A stretch of 64,000 nt of DNA from NCBI GenBank assembly GCA_965223255.1, contig CBDCWA010000004.1, positions 620,001 through 684,000 on the forward strand. The letters are read 5' to 3'. This DNA comes from CBDCWA01 sp965223255. Lineage in GTDB: Bacteria; Pseudomonadota; Alphaproteobacteria; Rhizobiales; Hyphomicrobiaceae. Positions 53,535 to 61,690 of the stretch are shown piece after piece. Position 1 is the first letter of the stretch, and each line of letters opens with the position of its first letter. The notes below the pieces were generated by a model, which ran no database searches, was not told the DNA's origin, and saw nothing but the letters and a program-made list of their open reading frames with translations. Made by a program: the position numbers and the translations under genes.

Positions 53535-54443
53535 ATGTCTCGCTATCCTGCATCTGGTCCCCTAACGCTGCGCGTGAATCTTGCCGAATACAAAAATACT
53601 CAGGCGCTGCGGTCGGGCGACATTACCTCAGACTTCGTGACGCTCGACTTTTGCGGGCCAGAGATCGCCAACCAAGGCTTCAAGCCGATGATCCGCGAAG
53701 CGGCCTTCGACGCCAGCGAACTGGCGATGGTTTCATTTCTGCAGGCGCGCGAAGTCGGCAAACCTTTGGTATTGACACCGATCCCCGTCCTTTCGCGCTT
53801 CCAGCATTTCTGCATTTCCTACAATAAGGACCGCTGTGGCACGCTCAAGCCGAAGGACATCGAAGGCAAACAAATCATCGTGCGTTCGTATTCCCAAACC
53901 ACCGCCATGTGGGTCCGCGCAATCCTGAAGCACGAGTATGATGTCGATCTCTCCACTCTCCATTGGAACAGTTACGACGATCCGCACCCTGCGGAGGTTA
54001 AGGACCCCGACTTCGTCAATAAACTCGTCATGGGCGATAAAACCATCGATCAGATGTTGGTTGCAGGCGATTACGATGCCGCGATCGTCGGCTATGAATA
54101 TGATGAACCGCACATTGCCACGCTCATTCCCGACCCGCATGAAGCCGCCGTGGATTGGTACAAGCGGCGCGGCATCGTCCCAGTCAATCATTTCTTCGTC
54201 GTCAGCAAGACCCTTTCGGAAGAACGCCCGGACGTGCTACCGGAACTCTATCGGATGATAGCGGCATCAAAGGCCGCAAATCCCCTGACTGCTGGTGGCA
54301 TCGATCTTCTGCCGATGGGTTTTGAAGGTTGCGCCAAAACCATAGAAAACGTCATCATGTATGCCCGCGAGCAAGGACTGATTACGCAGAAATTTACCGT
54401 TGAGGAACTATTCGACGACAACACCATAAAGCTTGGTGCGTGA
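53535..54443 (+). CDS. 4,5-Dihydroxyphthalate decarboxylase-like protein, second copy
   Basis: 302 residues. Same family as the gene at 46505 but clearly divergent: LRVNLAEYKNTQALRSGDI, AFDASELAMVSFLQARE, LTPIPVLSRFQHFCISYN, IIVRSYSQTTAMWVRAILKHEYDVD and a C-terminal FTVEELFDDN. There is no signal peptide and no transporter nearby. GGGAGAGG lies 4 bases ahead of the ATG. It sits between the HpcH/HpaI aldolase and the TcuA-like gene, so it may act on a polycarboxylate in the same route. Confidence 0.78.
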   Translation: MSRYPASGPLTLRVNLAEYKNTQALRSGDITSDFVTLDFCGPEIANQGFKPMIREAAFDASELAMVSFLQAREVGKPLVLTPIPVLSRFQHFCISYNKDRCGTLKPKDIEGKQIIVRSYSQTTAMWVRAILKHEYDVDLSTLHWNSYDDPHPAEVKDPDFVNKLVMGDKTIDQMLVAGDYDAAIVGYEYDEPHIATLIPDPHEAAVDWYKRRGIVPVNHFFVVSKTLSEERPDVLPELYRMIAASKAANPLTAGGIDLLPMGFEGCAKTIENVIMYAREQGLITQKFTVEELFDDNTIKLGA

Positions 54444-54598
54444 TCGCTGGCTGTGTCTGACAAATGACGACGAGATGTGTGAGGCGGCAATTTGTAGCGC
54501 CGACAGCCTGACGCACGATGCCCCCCGATGGGTATAGTCCGGCCCAGACACAATCATCAGACCTGGCATTGCCGATCGGGAAAACGGAGACCCTGCGC

Positions 54599-55996
54599 GT
54601 GATAGATTGGACGAAAAGATACGATATCCTGGTCATCGGCGGCGGCAACGCTGGTCTATGTGCAGCAATAACGGCTGCCCGCGGTGGTGCCAGCGTCTTG
54701 ATCGTCGAAAGCGCGCCCATTGAGTATCGCGCCGGCAACAGCCGCCATACCCGCAATTTTCGGTGCATGCATCGCGCACCCAACGATGTCCTGACAGACA
54801 GCTATCCGGAAGACGAATATTATGATGATCTCCTGCGCGTCACAGGCGGCGAAACCAACGAGCAATTGGCGCGCATGACGATCAGAGCATCCGAAGGGTG
54901 CTATCAGTGGATGGTCGACAATGGTGCCCGGTTTCAACCTGCCCTTGGCGGCACCCTGCAATTGTCCCGCACGAATGCTTTCTTCCTGGGTGGCGGCAAA
55001 GCGCTGGTCAACGCCTATTATCGCACCGCCGAGGAACTAGGGGTTGCGATCGTGTATAAGGCAGAAGTCACCGATCTCGATATCGAGGACGCAACCTTTC
55101 GCACAGCAACCGTCACGCACAACGGCAAGGACCACAAGGTCGAAGCCCGCGCAGTCGTCTTCTCGGCAGGCGGATTTGAATCGAATCTTGAATGGTTGGA
55201 AGAGGCCTGGGGCCCGCCGGCGCGCAACTTCCTCATTCGCGGGACGCCCTACAATAAGGGCTCATGTCTGAAAATGCTCTTGGACCGCGGTGCCAAACCG
55301 ATCGGTGATCCCAAACAGTGTCATGCCGTGGCTATTGACGCGCGAGCACCGAAATATGATGGCGGCATATGCACCCGCGTCGACTGCGTCTCGCTCGGCA
55401 TTGTCGTCAATCGCGAAGCCCGCCGCTTCTATGACGAAGGTGAGGACTTCTGGCCAAAGCGCTATGCCATCTGGGGCCGATTGGTCGCTGCCCAACCCGA
55501 CCAAGTCGGATTTTCGATTATCGATTCAAAAGCTGTCGGCAATTTCATGCCGCCGGTCTTCCCGCCAATAAGAGCTGACACGCTTACAGAGCTTGCCGGC
55601 AAGCTCGACCTCGATGCCGCCACCCTGGAAACAACGGTCGCCGAGTTTAATGCCGCAGTGCAGCCGGGCACCTTCGATATAACCAGTCATGACGACTGCC
55701 ATACCGACGGTCTGACACCACCCAAGTCGCATTGGGCACGCACAATCGAAAAGCCACCCTTTTATTCATACCCCCTGCGCCCCGGAATCACGTTTACGTA
55801 CTTGGGTGTCACGGTGAATGAAAAGGCGCAAATCATAATGCGTGACGACAAGCCTGCCGCGAATATGCTGTCGGCTGGAGAAATGATGGCTGGCAACGTT
55901 TTGGGCAAGGGGTATTTGGCCGGCATCGGCATGACCATCGGAACCGTATTTGGCCGCATCGCGGGAGAGGAGGCACTGCGCAATGTCCGCAACTGA
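54599..55996 (+). CDS. tcuA: Tricarballylate dehydrogenase-like flavoprotein (TcuA)
   Basis: 465 residues. The FAD fingerprint is YDILVIGGGNAGLCAAITAARGG, and NSRHTRNFRCMHRAP and GRGTPYN-like segments match the TcuA branch of fumarate-reductase-type flavoproteins; GEMMAGNVLGKGYLAGIGMT is the C-terminal FAD contact. In Salmonella, TcuA oxidises tricarballylate to cis-aconitate. GTG at 54599 is chosen because GGAG lies 9 bases ahead and the FAD fold starts at once; ATG at 54518 is the alternative. It overlaps tcuB by 14 bases, which supports the assignment. Confidence 0.8.
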   Translation: MIDWTKRYDILVIGGGNAGLCAAITAARGGASVLIVESAPIEYRAGNSRHTRNFRCMHRAPNDVLTDSYPEDEYYDDLLRVTGGETNEQLARMTIRASEGCYQWMVDNGARFQPALGGTLQLSRTNAFFLGGGKALVNAYYRTAEELGVAIVYKAEVTDLDIEDATFRTATVTHNGKDHKVEARAVVFSAGGFESNLEWLEEAWGPPARNFLIRGTPYNKGSCLKMLLDRGAKPIGDPKQCHAVAIDARAPKYDGGICTRVDCVSLGIVVNREARRFYDEGEDFWPKRYAIWGRLVAAQPDQVGFSIIDSKAVGNFMPPVFPPIRADTLTELAGKLDLDAATLETTVAEFNAAVQPGTFDITSHDDCHTDGLTPPKSHWARTIEKPPFYSYPLRPGITFTYLGVTVNEKAQIIMRDDKPAANMLSAGEMMAGNVLGKGYLAGIGMTIGTVFGRIAGEEALRNVRN

Positions 55997-57128
55997 CACC
56001 TATGAGATGGTGGCCGACGACGATCCGGTGAAAGAGGCGGACCGGATCATGCAGATCTGCAATGCCTGCCGCTATTGCGAAGGCTTTTGTGCTGTTTTCC
56101 CGGCTATGACGCGGCGCTTAACGTTTTCCGAACCCGATCTCAATTACTTAGCCAATCTCTGTCACAACTGCGGCGCCTGTCTCTATGCCTGCCAATATGC
56201 CCCACCGCATCCCTTTCTCGTCAATGTGCCAGAGACCTTTGCCAAAGTACGCGCTGAAACTTACAGATCCTATGCCTGGCCGGCGTTTATGGGCCCTCTC
56301 TACGACAACAATGCTCTCGCAGTAGCGCTGATTACCGCCGCGGCCCTGTCCGCATTTTTGTTCGGTCTATTTGCCTGGGTCGCCCCGGAAGTCATATGGG
56401 CAAGCCATGTCGGCGAAGGCGCGTTCTATAAGGTGATATCGCACAACACCATGGTCGGGATCTTCGGCGGCGTCGCCCTGTTCGTCATCCTTGCTTGGAC
56501 CATCGGGTTTATGAAATTTTGGCGCGACACCGGTGAGAAACTGGGTGACTTCGTAGCCCCGCGTACTTTCGGCCAGGCCGTGTGGGACGTCCTCACGTTG
56601 AAGTATCTCGACGGCGGCGGCGATGGGTGTACTTACCCGGACGACAAACCGTCCTTCACGCGGCGCACCTTCCACCACTTTACGTTTTACGGTTTCATGC
56701 TCTGCTTTGCCGCCACCTGCCTCGGCACGATTTATCACTATGGCCCCGGCTGGGAAGCACCCTATGATTTCCCGAGCCCACCCAAGGTTCTTGGAACTCT
56801 TGGCGGCATTGGCCTGATCATCGGACCGATCGGATTGCTCGCCTTGAAATTTAGAAGTGATCCGGCCTTAACGGACCAGGCCCAGCGGGGCATGGATTCA
56901 GGATTTCTGGTCCTTTTATTGCTGATCAGCCTCACCGGATTTGCCTTGTGGTTCTGGCGAGATACCATTTGGATGGCGCTGCTATTGGCCGTTCATCTGG
57001 GCGTCGTGTTGGGACTGTTCCTGACCTTGCCCTACGGCAAATTCGTGCATGCCATCTACCGTTTTGCGGCCCTGGTCCGCTATGCCCTAGAGCGCACACG
57101 ACCCAATCCGGCTGCATCCTTCGACTAG
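55983..57128 (+). CDS. tcuB: TcuB-like iron-sulfur membrane protein
   Basis: 381 residues. Two ferredoxin-like cysteine clusters lie at Cys26, 29, 32, 36 (CNACRYCEGFC) and Cys60, 63, 66, 70 (CHNCGACLYAC), suggesting 4Fe-4S centres. About six membrane helices follow (for example VALITAAALSAFLFGLFAWV and LVLLLLISLTGFALWFW). TcuB passes electrons from TcuA to the respiratory chain. ATG at 55983 has GGAGG 9 bases ahead; the frame is open from 55950. The pair would oxidise tricarballylate or a similar acid. No TcuC-type permease or TcuR regulator is next to it. Confidence 0.87.
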   Translation: MSATDTYEMVADDDPVKEADRIMQICNACRYCEGFCAVFPAMTRRLTFSEPDLNYLANLCHNCGACLYACQYAPPHPFLVNVPETFAKVRAETYRSYAWPAFMGPLYDNNALAVALITAAALSAFLFGLFAWVAPEVIWASHVGEGAFYKVISHNTMVGIFGGVALFVILAWTIGFMKFWRDTGEKLGDFVAPRTFGQAVWDVLTLKYLDGGGDGCTYPDDKPSFTRRTFHHFTFYGFMLCFAATCLGTIYHYGPGWEAPYDFPSPPKVLGTLGGIGLIIGPIGLLALKFRSDPALTDQAQRGMDSGFLVLLLLISLTGFALWFWRDTIWMALLLAVHLGVVLGLFLTLPYGKFVHAIYRFAALVRYALERTRPNPAASFD

Positions 57129-57192
57129 TCCCCTCGCGTAGTCGGCCTCCGAGCCAACGCCGCCGTCTGGTACTATTGTCACGCGCCGAAAA

Positions 57193-57226
57193 GCCCGAGC
57201 GAAGCCATGATCAGCATTACGAGAGA
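57193..57226 (+). repeat. Dispersed intergenic repeat, partial copy
   Basis: GCCCGAGCGAAGCCATGATC then AGCATTACGAGAGA resembles the core of the repeats at 39939 and 40032 (GCCCGAGC, AGC-A-GATCAGCAT and GAG-GA blocks shared, same strand). It lies in the 103-base gap between the convergent tcuB and glycosyltransferase genes, 5 bases before the latter's stop. Confidence 0.55.
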
Positions 57227-57231
57227 AAAAT

Positions 57232-57975
57232 CTATGGCACCCAGGCGATATGGTGGCTAAGCCACCAGATCAGAAAACCGGCACCGATAACGGCGATGAT
57301 CTTGCCAACCCGCTTGATCCGGCGGATAAGCCTGCGCCATTTGAACTGATTGCGGCTTGCCTGAAAGTGCTCCAGCACCGGTTGATGGCCCGGCCGATCA
57401 AAGATCTTATAATACGTCGTCGGCAATACCGTCACCGAGGCACCTTGAAGAGAATCGTAGGCCATATAGACCATGTCCTCATCAAGTGTAAGCGGCCCGC
57501 AATCTTTCTCAGCATCCTTCCAGGCCTTGGCAAACCGCCGCCCGTTTTCATTATTGCGAACAAACATCGCGCCGGCCGAAATCCTGAGATAATGCGTCCG
57601 CCCGACCTGGGTTGGATGAAACACCACCGCAACATCGCTCTTTAGCTCATCGATCAGTGTCATCGGCTGGCGTACGACGGCATCCGCATCGACATACATA
57701 ATGTTGCGGTCGGGAAATTTTTGCAGGCAGTAGTTCACGAAAACCGGCTTCAGCCGCGTTGTTGCTTCCCAGGTGGGCCCGCGCTCATAGCGCTTCAGAA
57801 AATAATTGATGCCAAACTTCTCAAGGGACGCCTTGAGCGACAGGATCTGTGGCAGATAGTTGGGCGTATAGAACGCACAAGCTACGTAACTTTGTGGACC
57901 ATCCAGCCAAGCCAGTTCTTCTGGCAATTCGACGTGCTCGGATGTCTCTTCCTCTGACTGTACAGATGCGTCCAC
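57232..57975 (-). CDS. Glycosyltransferase-like protein with C-terminal membrane anchor
   Basis: 247 residues. A DxD sugar-nucleotide motif is present at Asp96/Asp98 (NIMYVDADAVVRQP), after SYVACAFYTPNYLPQI and LKASLEKFGINYFLKRY; LTLDEDMVYMAYD may supply further acidic residues. The pattern is that of nucleotide-diphospho-sugar transferases of the A fold. The last 25 residues hold a hydrophobic helix (IIAVIGAGFLIWWLSHH) after a basic stretch (KWRRLIRRIKRVGK), a tail-anchor-like end. It lies 4 bases after the next glycosyltransferase-like gene. No polysaccharide cluster adjoins it. Confidence 0.72.
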   Translation of the reverse strand: MDASVQSEEETSEHVELPEELAWLDGPQSYVACAFYTPNYLPQILSLKASLEKFGINYFLKRYERGPTWEATTRLKPVFVNYCLQKFPDRNIMYVDADAVVRQPMTLIDELKSDVAVVFHPTQVGRTHYLRISAGAMFVRNNENGRRFAKAWKDAEKDCGPLTLDEDMVYMAYDSLQGASVTVLPTTYYKIFDRPGHQPVLEHFQASRNQFKWRRLIRRIKRVGKIIAVIGAGFLIWWLSHHIAWVP

Positions 57976-57979
57976 AAGA

Positions 57980-58783
57980 TTACTCCCGCCAGTAGTCCGA
58001 TATCCAGTCAGCCGGCAAAAACCGCCGCTTTATGAGACGCGGCTGCCACCCAGTTCCGACCCGCTTTTTCGGCTCATGTTGCCCTCTTAGCGCCGTTTCG
58101 GGCGTAATGGAACCATAAAACACCAGGATCTTTGCGTCCGACGGCTTACGTGGACGAGCAAAAAAACGAACCACCCGATTTCGTGGCAACGAGACCTGAT
58201 TGAACGGCTGGCACCAGTCGGCCGGCCAGAACGTTACCTCATCCACCGCCTTGGTAAGAAAGTTCTGCTCTTTGCTTGCATACTTTTCTACGATCTCGGT
58301 TGCTGACGTCGCATAAAATTTGTCGAGAACACCGTGTTCCTGACCAATAAAATACCTGACGACAGAACTATTGCCGTATTCCAGATGCGGATCTTTCCAC
58401 TCCCGGATGATACAGAACCGCCCCTCATAGGTCAGCAAATCGTCAATCGACTGCAAAATGACAATGTCGAGATCTAGAAAGAGCGTCATGCCCTCCAGAC
58501 CACCCAAACCCCGTTGCATCAGTCCGAGCTTCGGCCAGTATTTACCAAGCGCCGTGTCGAACTCCACTTGTGGCATCGCCTGACACTCGACCTCAGCCCG
58601 AATACCGCGATCATCATCGGTAAAACACACGAACCGGAACGACCACGATGTATTGCGCTGAACCATGCCATAGAGCCGGTTGACCCACTCCGGCCCATAC
58701 CGCGTGCCCCACTTCATGCAGACAATATTGACCCTGCGCGCCTGTTGCGCGGCCTCGAATGCCTGCTGCCACTTTGTATTCAT
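57980..58783 (-). CDS. Glycosyltransferase-like protein
   Basis: 267 residues. It has the segments VNIVCMKWGTRYGPEWVNRL, SFRFVCFTDDDRGI, the DxD motif at Asp104/Asp106 (MTLFLDLDIVILQ) and LVFYGSITPETALRG, as in GT-A fold sugar transferases. It is upstream of the tail-anchored glycosyltransferase gene in the same two-gene operon. The acceptor is unknown; a cell-surface glycan is plausible. No signal peptide or membrane helix is visible. Confidence 0.78.
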   Translation of the reverse strand: MNTKWQQAFEAAQQARRVNIVCMKWGTRYGPEWVNRLYGMVQRNTSWSFRFVCFTDDDRGIRAEVECQAMPQVEFDTALGKYWPKLGLMQRGLGGLEGMTLFLDLDIVILQSIDDLLTYEGRFCIIREWKDPHLEYGNSSVVRYFIGQEHGVLDKFYATSATEIVEKYASKEQNFLTKAVDEVTFWPADWCQPFNQVSLPRNRVVRFFARPRKPSDAKILVFYGSITPETALRGQHEPKKRVGTGWQPRLIKRRFLPADWISDYWRE

Positions 58784-59010
58784 ACTATACGCGCTCTTTC
58801 TTCGCGATTATGGGTTCGAGCAAGAAAGCCAAGGCGGATCAAATGTCAACAGCATGGCAATCCAGGCCAAGGGTGTCTTGTATGGGAGTTGGCACAGTTC
58901 TTGATTGCATTAGGTCAAGCACCTGCTTAGTACGACCGCCATACCAACACGCCTTAGAGCAACAGCGCCCGCTAACCACATCAACTCTTTGAATTCCGAC
59001 AAAATTTCTA

Positions 59011-59550
59011 ATGGCAACACCGAGTCCCGATAACCCAGTTTCCAGCGGCTATACAATTGGCTATGCCCAAGAAAAAGGCAGTTTCCGCGTCTATATCTGC
59101 CTGTCACTGGCTGCCGTCGCCGCATTGGTGTGGATCTTACGCTCGAGCGAAATCGCATTGGCGATAGCGGTCGTTTTCGGCGCCATCGGTTATTATTTTT
59201 TCCCGCTCGTCGAGACAGGCAAAGCGCGTCTTGGCGCCGGCCAGTATGGCATTTTCATCGAGGGCTTCGGCATCATTCCCTGGCGTGCCATCAAAGATAT
59301 ACGCCTGTCCACTTATGCCGTACGAACACTGATCATCAATGAGCTCCATATCGAGCTTTCGACCAGCCTTCCAAACGCCCTGATCGCGGATTGGCGCAGC
59401 CTGCCATGGTACCGCCTGCTGATGAAATTGCCCTGGTCGATGACGCGCGACAATGTCATTCGCATCAATCTCGAACCGTTTGCCAGCACGCCGGAACAAA
59501 TTTGCGACGCGCTCGTCCGCAACCGCACCCATTTTGGAACTTCGCCGTAG
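59011..59550 (+). CDS. Hypothetical membrane protein
   Basis: 179 residues. Two membrane helices lie at about 28-44 (YICLSLAAVAALVWIL) and 47-65 (IALAIAVVFGAIGYYFF), followed by a soluble domain of about 110 residues with GIFIEGFGIIPWRAIKDIRL, which recalls small bacterial PH-like domains. No family could be named. There is no obvious ribosome site before the ATG, so the start is uncertain. It is convergent with the class II aldolase gene, and the 227-base gap upstream contains nothing recognisable. Confidence 0.6.
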   Translation: MATPSPDNPVSSGYTIGYAQEKGSFRVYICLSLAAVAALVWILRSSEIALAIAVVFGAIGYYFFPLVETGKARLGAGQYGIFIEGFGIIPWRAIKDIRLSTYAVRTLIINELHIELSTSLPNALIADWRSLPWYRLLMKLPWSMTRDNVIRINLEPFASTPEQICDALVRNRTHFGTSP

Positions 59551-59561
59551 CTAACGCCTGG

Positions 59562-60350
59562 TTAGATGTCACCTTCTGCTCGCATCTTCCAAAGATTCCA
59601 TGCTCTGGGAATTTGTGTCTCGACGATTTCCAGCGTGGTATCGGCTTCACCCTGTGTGAGGGTGGTGATACCGCTTCCGATGCGCAATGCATCCATCATC
59701 AGTCGTGCATTGACTTCAGTGTAGACCGCGCGATAGACGGCCTGCTTGACGTTCCCCCCGACCACTGTCGATCCATGCCCGCGCATCAACACGAGATTTC
59801 GGTCAGCCAAAGACCCTGCGAGCGCCGCACCCAATTCGTTACTTGTGATCAACAGCGACGTAGCATCCCCCGCCACATCTCTGATCTCAAATATTGGCGT
59901 CGATAATCCGATAAACCCACTCATGTGGCAGACCGCGCAAAAATTAGCCCCCTGCGCAATGCTGAAGGGGACCACCGACGGCGAATGACTATGCACGATC
60001 GCGTTAACATCCGGCCGCGCCCTGTAGATTTCACCATGGATAAAACGTTCGAGATAAACCGGCCGGCCCTTTGCATTCGCCGGAACACCGTCAAGATCGA
60101 ATTCAACGATATCATCCGGTGTCACCAGACCCGGCGCCATGTTGCGCGCCAACAGGAAATGATTGGGGTCTTTATCGTGGCGCGCACTCAAATGCCCGAA
60201 ACCGTCAACAATGCCTTCGCGAAACAGGATGCGATTGCCAAGCACGATATCGCCAATTAATTCCGGATCAGGTGTAGCGCCCGGCGCTACCAGGTCGCTC
60301 ACCGGCGCCGCAATGCTCTCGGTGGTTGGTGTGTTTGTCGACTGGCTCAT
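59562..60350 (-). CDS. Class II aldolase/adducin-family protein
   Basis: 262 residues. Zinc-site motifs are FGHLSARHDKDPN, VHSHSPSVVPF and MRGHGSTVVGG, and TPDDIVEFDLDGVPA matches its paralogue at 48739-49467. An N-terminal extension of about 25 residues rich in Thr and Pro is present. The enzyme likely acts on a small hydroxyacid. A strong GGGGAGGAAGAG site precedes the ATG. It is divergent from the zinc-type oxidoreductase gene. Confidence 0.87.
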   Translation of the reverse strand: MSQSTNTPTTESIAAPVSDLVAPGATPDPELIGDIVLGNRILFREGIVDGFGHLSARHDKDPNHFLLARNMAPGLVTPDDIVEFDLDGVPANAKGRPVYLERFIHGEIYRARPDVNAIVHSHSPSVVPFSIAQGANFCAVCHMSGFIGLSTPIFEIRDVAGDATSLLITSNELGAALAGSLADRNLVLMRGHGSTVVGGNVKQAVYRAVYTEVNARLMMDALRIGSGITTLTQGEADTTLEIVETQIPRAWNLWKMRAEGDI

Positions 60351-60525
60351 CTCTTCCTCCCCAGACTACCGCGCAAAGCATTCATGATCTCTACTAACCA
60401 ATCAAATCCCCTGGCGCAAAGTATTGTGCCCGCCAAACTAGCGCCCACGCCTGGAACCGTATAACCAAGTGCATTAGTTTGCACCGAAAAGGCTCACGGG
60501 GGCCCCGCCCATCAGGAGACGAATA

Positions 60526-61566
60526 ATGAAAGCTATGGTCGTGAATAGCTTCGGAGATCAATCCGTATTTGATCTCCAGGATGTGCCGCCGCCGAAACCA
60601 AAGACCAATGAAGTGCTGGTCAAAGTTCAGGCGGTCAGCGTCAACAGAACCCGCGATCTCAACGTTGCCGATGGATCAGTGGTTGGCGCCGATTATCTGC
60701 CGATCATCCCGGGCCAGGATCCGGCCGGCGAAATTGCCGGCCTCGGCAAAGGCGTGGACGGCCTTAAGCTTGGACAGCGCGTCATTGTGCACTCCCGCAT
60801 GACGTGCGGAAAATGTGCGATGTGCAAATCCGGCAACGATGCCGAATGCAGGAAATCAACAAGCATTGGCATCCATCGCCCAGGTGGTTACGCCGAATTC
60901 GTCGCCGTCCCAGCCAAGCAGTGTTTTCCTATTTCGAAGAAGCTGTCGTTTGGCGAGGCAGCCGTCATCATGCGTCACTTTCCCATGGCCATGCAGCAGC
61001 TGGACCGCAAAGTACAGCTCAAGCGCGGCGAATGGGTGCTCGTAATGGGCGCCTCTGGCGGCCTAGGCAGTGCCTGCGTGCAGGTTGCGAAATATCGCGG
61101 CGCCAAAGTCATAGCCGGCGCAGGCAGCGATCAACGGGTCAAGGCAGCCCTCGCCCTCGGCGCCGATTACGGCATCAATTATCGCCGCCAGAAGCTATCA
61201 AAACGCATTCGTGACCTCACCGAAGGCCGCGGTGTCGATGTCGTATGCGAAAACATTTCAGACCCGACGACATGGCCTGAGGCGCTCAAGTCCATGGGCC
61301 GCAATAGCCGCCTCGTAACCTCCGGCGCGCACGGCGGCGGTGTCGTCCCCGTTGATATGAAATACCTCTATCACAACCGGATCACCCTTTTTGGCACAGC
61401 CGGCGCGGACCGGTGTACGGTCGATACCGCATTCGCCGGGGCCAATCGCGGCAAGTTCATCGCCAAGGTCGATCTCGAATTGCCACTCAGCGAATTGACT
61501 CGCGCCTTTGACATGATTGCCGACCGTCAGGTCGAAGGTAAGATCATAATCAACCCGGCTCTATAG
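60526..61566 (+). CDS. Medium-chain dehydrogenase lacking catalytic-zinc ligands
   Basis: 346 residues. It has the four Cys of the structural zinc lobe (Cys94, 97, 100, 108 in CGKCAMCKSGNDAEC) and the Rossmann motif VMGASGGLGSACVQVAKYRG. The usual catalytic-zinc Cys and His are missing: residues 38-42 read SVNRT and the GHE position reads GQD at 63-65. It therefore behaves more like a quinone or enoyl reductase while keeping a zinc lobe. AGGAGA lies 6 bases ahead of the ATG. It is convergent with proB. Confidence 0.85.
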   Translation: MKAMVVNSFGDQSVFDLQDVPPPKPKTNEVLVKVQAVSVNRTRDLNVADGSVVGADYLPIIPGQDPAGEIAGLGKGVDGLKLGQRVIVHSRMTCGKCAMCKSGNDAECRKSTSIGIHRPGGYAEFVAVPAKQCFPISKKLSFGEAAVIMRHFPMAMQQLDRKVQLKRGEWVLVMGASGGLGSACVQVAKYRGAKVIAGAGSDQRVKAALALGADYGINYRRQKLSKRIRDLTEGRGVDVVCENISDPTTWPEALKSMGRNSRLVTSGAHGGGVVPVDMKYLYHNRITLFGTAGADRCTVDTAFAGANRGKFIAKVDLELPLSELTRAFDMIADRQVEGKIIINPAL

Positions 61567-61600
61567 AGCATGCTCAATTAAACTTGAAACACCCAAGGCC

Positions 61601-61674
61601 GCGACCGCGCCCCGCCGCTTGGCTGCGCGCCCGCGCAGGCCCGAGCGTTAGCGAGGAATGGCCCGTGAGCGATA
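61601..61674 (+). repeat. Dispersed intergenic repeat, copy 3
   Basis: About 74 bases starting GCGACCGCGCCCCGCCGCTT, with GCCCGCGCAGGCCCGAGC, AGCGAGGA and CGTGAGCGATA in the same order as at 40006-40085. The match is diverged but spans the whole unit. It lies in the 124-base gap between the convergent oxidoreductase and proB genes, on the same strand as the other copies. Confidence 0.65.
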
Positions 61675-61690
61675 CCAACCAGCCGTAAGG

